From positions 5,127 through 38,141 of the forward strand of contig JAFECR010000004.1 in NCBI GenBank assembly GCA_018242045.1: 33,015 bases of DNA, in the 5' to 3' direction. The notes under the pieces are model-generated. The model searched no databases. It was not told the origin of the DNA and was given only the letters and a program-made list of their open reading frames with translations. The position numbers were made by a program, and so were the translations under genes. This DNA comes from Pseudomonadota bacterium. Its GTDB lineage: Bacteria > Pseudomonadota > Gammaproteobacteria > Berkiellales > Berkiellaceae. How positions within the stretch are numbered: the first letter of the stretch is position 1; every line of letters begins with the position of its first letter. Of this stretch, positions 32,335-33,015 are shown one piece after another.

Positions 32335-32763
32335 ACTATTCTGATTAGGTTTATCGAACCAGGAAAATTTTACCGTTTTCCTGGAATAAATAAAAACCAA
32401 AGTAATCGATCAGCGTGGTGCAAAATGTTCACTGAAAGCTTAGACGGTTGTTACAGTGATTGCTCTTGAGGCTTTTCTGAAACTTGGCAGGTAAAGCGGG
32501 ATAAACCTTATTCGCAAGCTGAACGGATCGCATTCCGTATTCAAATTGAAAAAGCGCGCGCGCAAGCAGATGTCAATCGCAATACCAAACGCGCTGAAGC
32601 AGCAAGCAAAACAACCCTAATTTGGAATTCAGCACCTTTTGCTCCTTGTGATCATGCCTATCTTTTACGAAAACGCATAAAAGCACATGGCGCAAAGATT
32701 TATAAGGGCTGTCTTGTACTACCTGTCATTGATTTTAACTTATCTTGCCAAGATATAGCTTAA
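32335..32763 (+). pseudogene. Broken plasmid/integrative-element-type DNA primase (TOPRIM family) gene
   Basis: The plus strand reads GKFYRFPGINKNQSNRSAWC, then an in-frame TGA (32467-32469), then GFSETWQVKRDKPYS, a long charged helix (RIAFRIQIEKARAQADV), then APFAPCDHAYLLRKRIKAHG and IYKGCLVLPVIDFN before a stop at 32763. This order (xRFPGI, GFSETW, HPYLxRKGIxAHG, LVIPxxD) is that of TOPRIM-domain primases on phages, plasmids and integrative elements. The catalytic TOPRIM half is missing, and an inverted-repeat element begins 40 bases later. It marks a lost mobile element. Confidence 0.75.
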
Positions 32764-32802
32764 ACTGTAATTTTAAATAGGGTAATTGCTATATTTTTAG
32801 TT

Positions 32803-32957
32803 ATATACTGCTTCCACTTTGAATTTAGGAGTTCCGTCATTGCGAGCTTTTAGCGAAGCAATCCAGAAAATATCAAGATGTAATCTGGATTGCTTCGTCG
32901 TAGACTCCTCGTAATGACGGACTTGAAACTCCTAATTTTAAAGTGGATCGAGTATAT
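32803..32957. mobile_element. 155-base inverted-repeat element (family B) with CGTCATTGCGAG core
   Basis: Long terminal inverted repeats run from ATATACTG...CCACTTT (32803) to AAAGTGG...GAGTATAT (32957), with GGAGTT and AACTCC inside. The core is a near-perfect palindrome: CCGTCATTGCGAG (32834-32846) with CTCGTAATGACGG, and GAAGCAATCCAG with CTGGATTGCTTC. The core is of the CGTCATTGCGAG palindromic type widespread in Legionellales and Rickettsiales. The right terminus, read inward, shares 23 of 27 bases with the left end of the 20378 element. No coding capacity. Confidence 0.75.
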
Positions 32958-32959
32958 AG

Positions 32960-32984
32960 CTTTCCAGTTTAAATTTATGCTTTG
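32960..32984. repeat. Inverted partial copy of family A right end
   Basis: The reverse complement of this stretch matches bases 4-28 of the window and 20471-20495 (CAAAGCATAAATTTAAACTG and flank) with one difference. It directly abuts the family B element; the remainder toward the window end no longer matches. Confidence 0.65.
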
Positions 32985-33015
32985 GTGATTAGCATGAAAA
33001 TACCTTCACTTGCCG

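Noticed and set aside
1..33015. CRISPR arrays, rRNA or tRNA genes
   Set aside because: No regularly spaced repeats of CRISPR size and no tRNA T-loop/anticodon pattern or rRNA segment were seen on either strand.

Overview
This window is AT-rich bacterial DNA, roughly 35-40 % GC by eye. It carries a housekeeping-type background mixed with large low-complexity, coiled-coil, ankyrin and protease-like proteins. The bacterial signal peptides, a major-acid-phosphatase-like enzyme, a decayed plasmid-type primase and dispersed palindromic repeats (including the CGTCATTGCGAG type) fit a host-associated gammaproteobacterium, most likely of the Legionellales/Coxiellaceae. That placement is inference from gene style; no rRNA, tRNA or secretion-system gene is present to confirm it.

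Left part (1-6.8 kb). A small Gly-rich hydrophobic protein gene directly follows the end of a dispersed repeat. Next come a glutathione S-transferase, an APH-type small-molecule kinase and a flavin amine oxidase. A tightly packed plus-strand operon (3541-6794) follows: a GyrI-like binding-domain protein, a nucleotidyltransferase, a TIGR04222-like membrane protein with a Cys/Gly-rich tail, a DUF692 (MNIO) oxidase and a small partner-like protein. The last three overlap or nearly abut and look like a peptide-modification cassette whose substrate may be the Cys-rich tail.

Middle (6.9-17.6 kb). Two tandem coiled-coil proteins are diverged paralogues; the second carries a poly(A)-polymerase/CCA-transferase-like domain whose catalytic Asp pair is lost. 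They are followed by a histidine acid phosphatase, a large unknown membrane protein with a good promoter and an upstream direct-repeat operator candidate, and an ankyrin protein whose N-terminal half shows a papain-like Cys-His-Asp pattern. These large proteins look like secreted effectors, but no translocation signal can be proven here.

Right-centre (18-29.2 kb). YaiI-family protein, Bcr/CflA-type MFS exporter, a double-glycine-leader bacteriocin-like peptide, a complete 123-bp inverted-repeat element, a secreted S9 peptidase, a secreted DUF1254/DUF1214 protein, an orphan HAMP histidine kinase directly following a PAP2/haloperoxidase-type phosphatase, and a cytosolic-looking HExxH metalloprotease with a Thr-rich tail.

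Right end (27.2-33 kb). This is a decaying sugar/mobile region: an orphan ABC solute-binding protein and a cupin remain intact, next to broken copies of the binding protein, a HAD phosphatase (twice, inside a 225-bp direct repeat), an unidentified gene and a plasmid-type primase. It ends in an inverted-repeat element whose termini match those of the 20.4-kb element although its interior is different.
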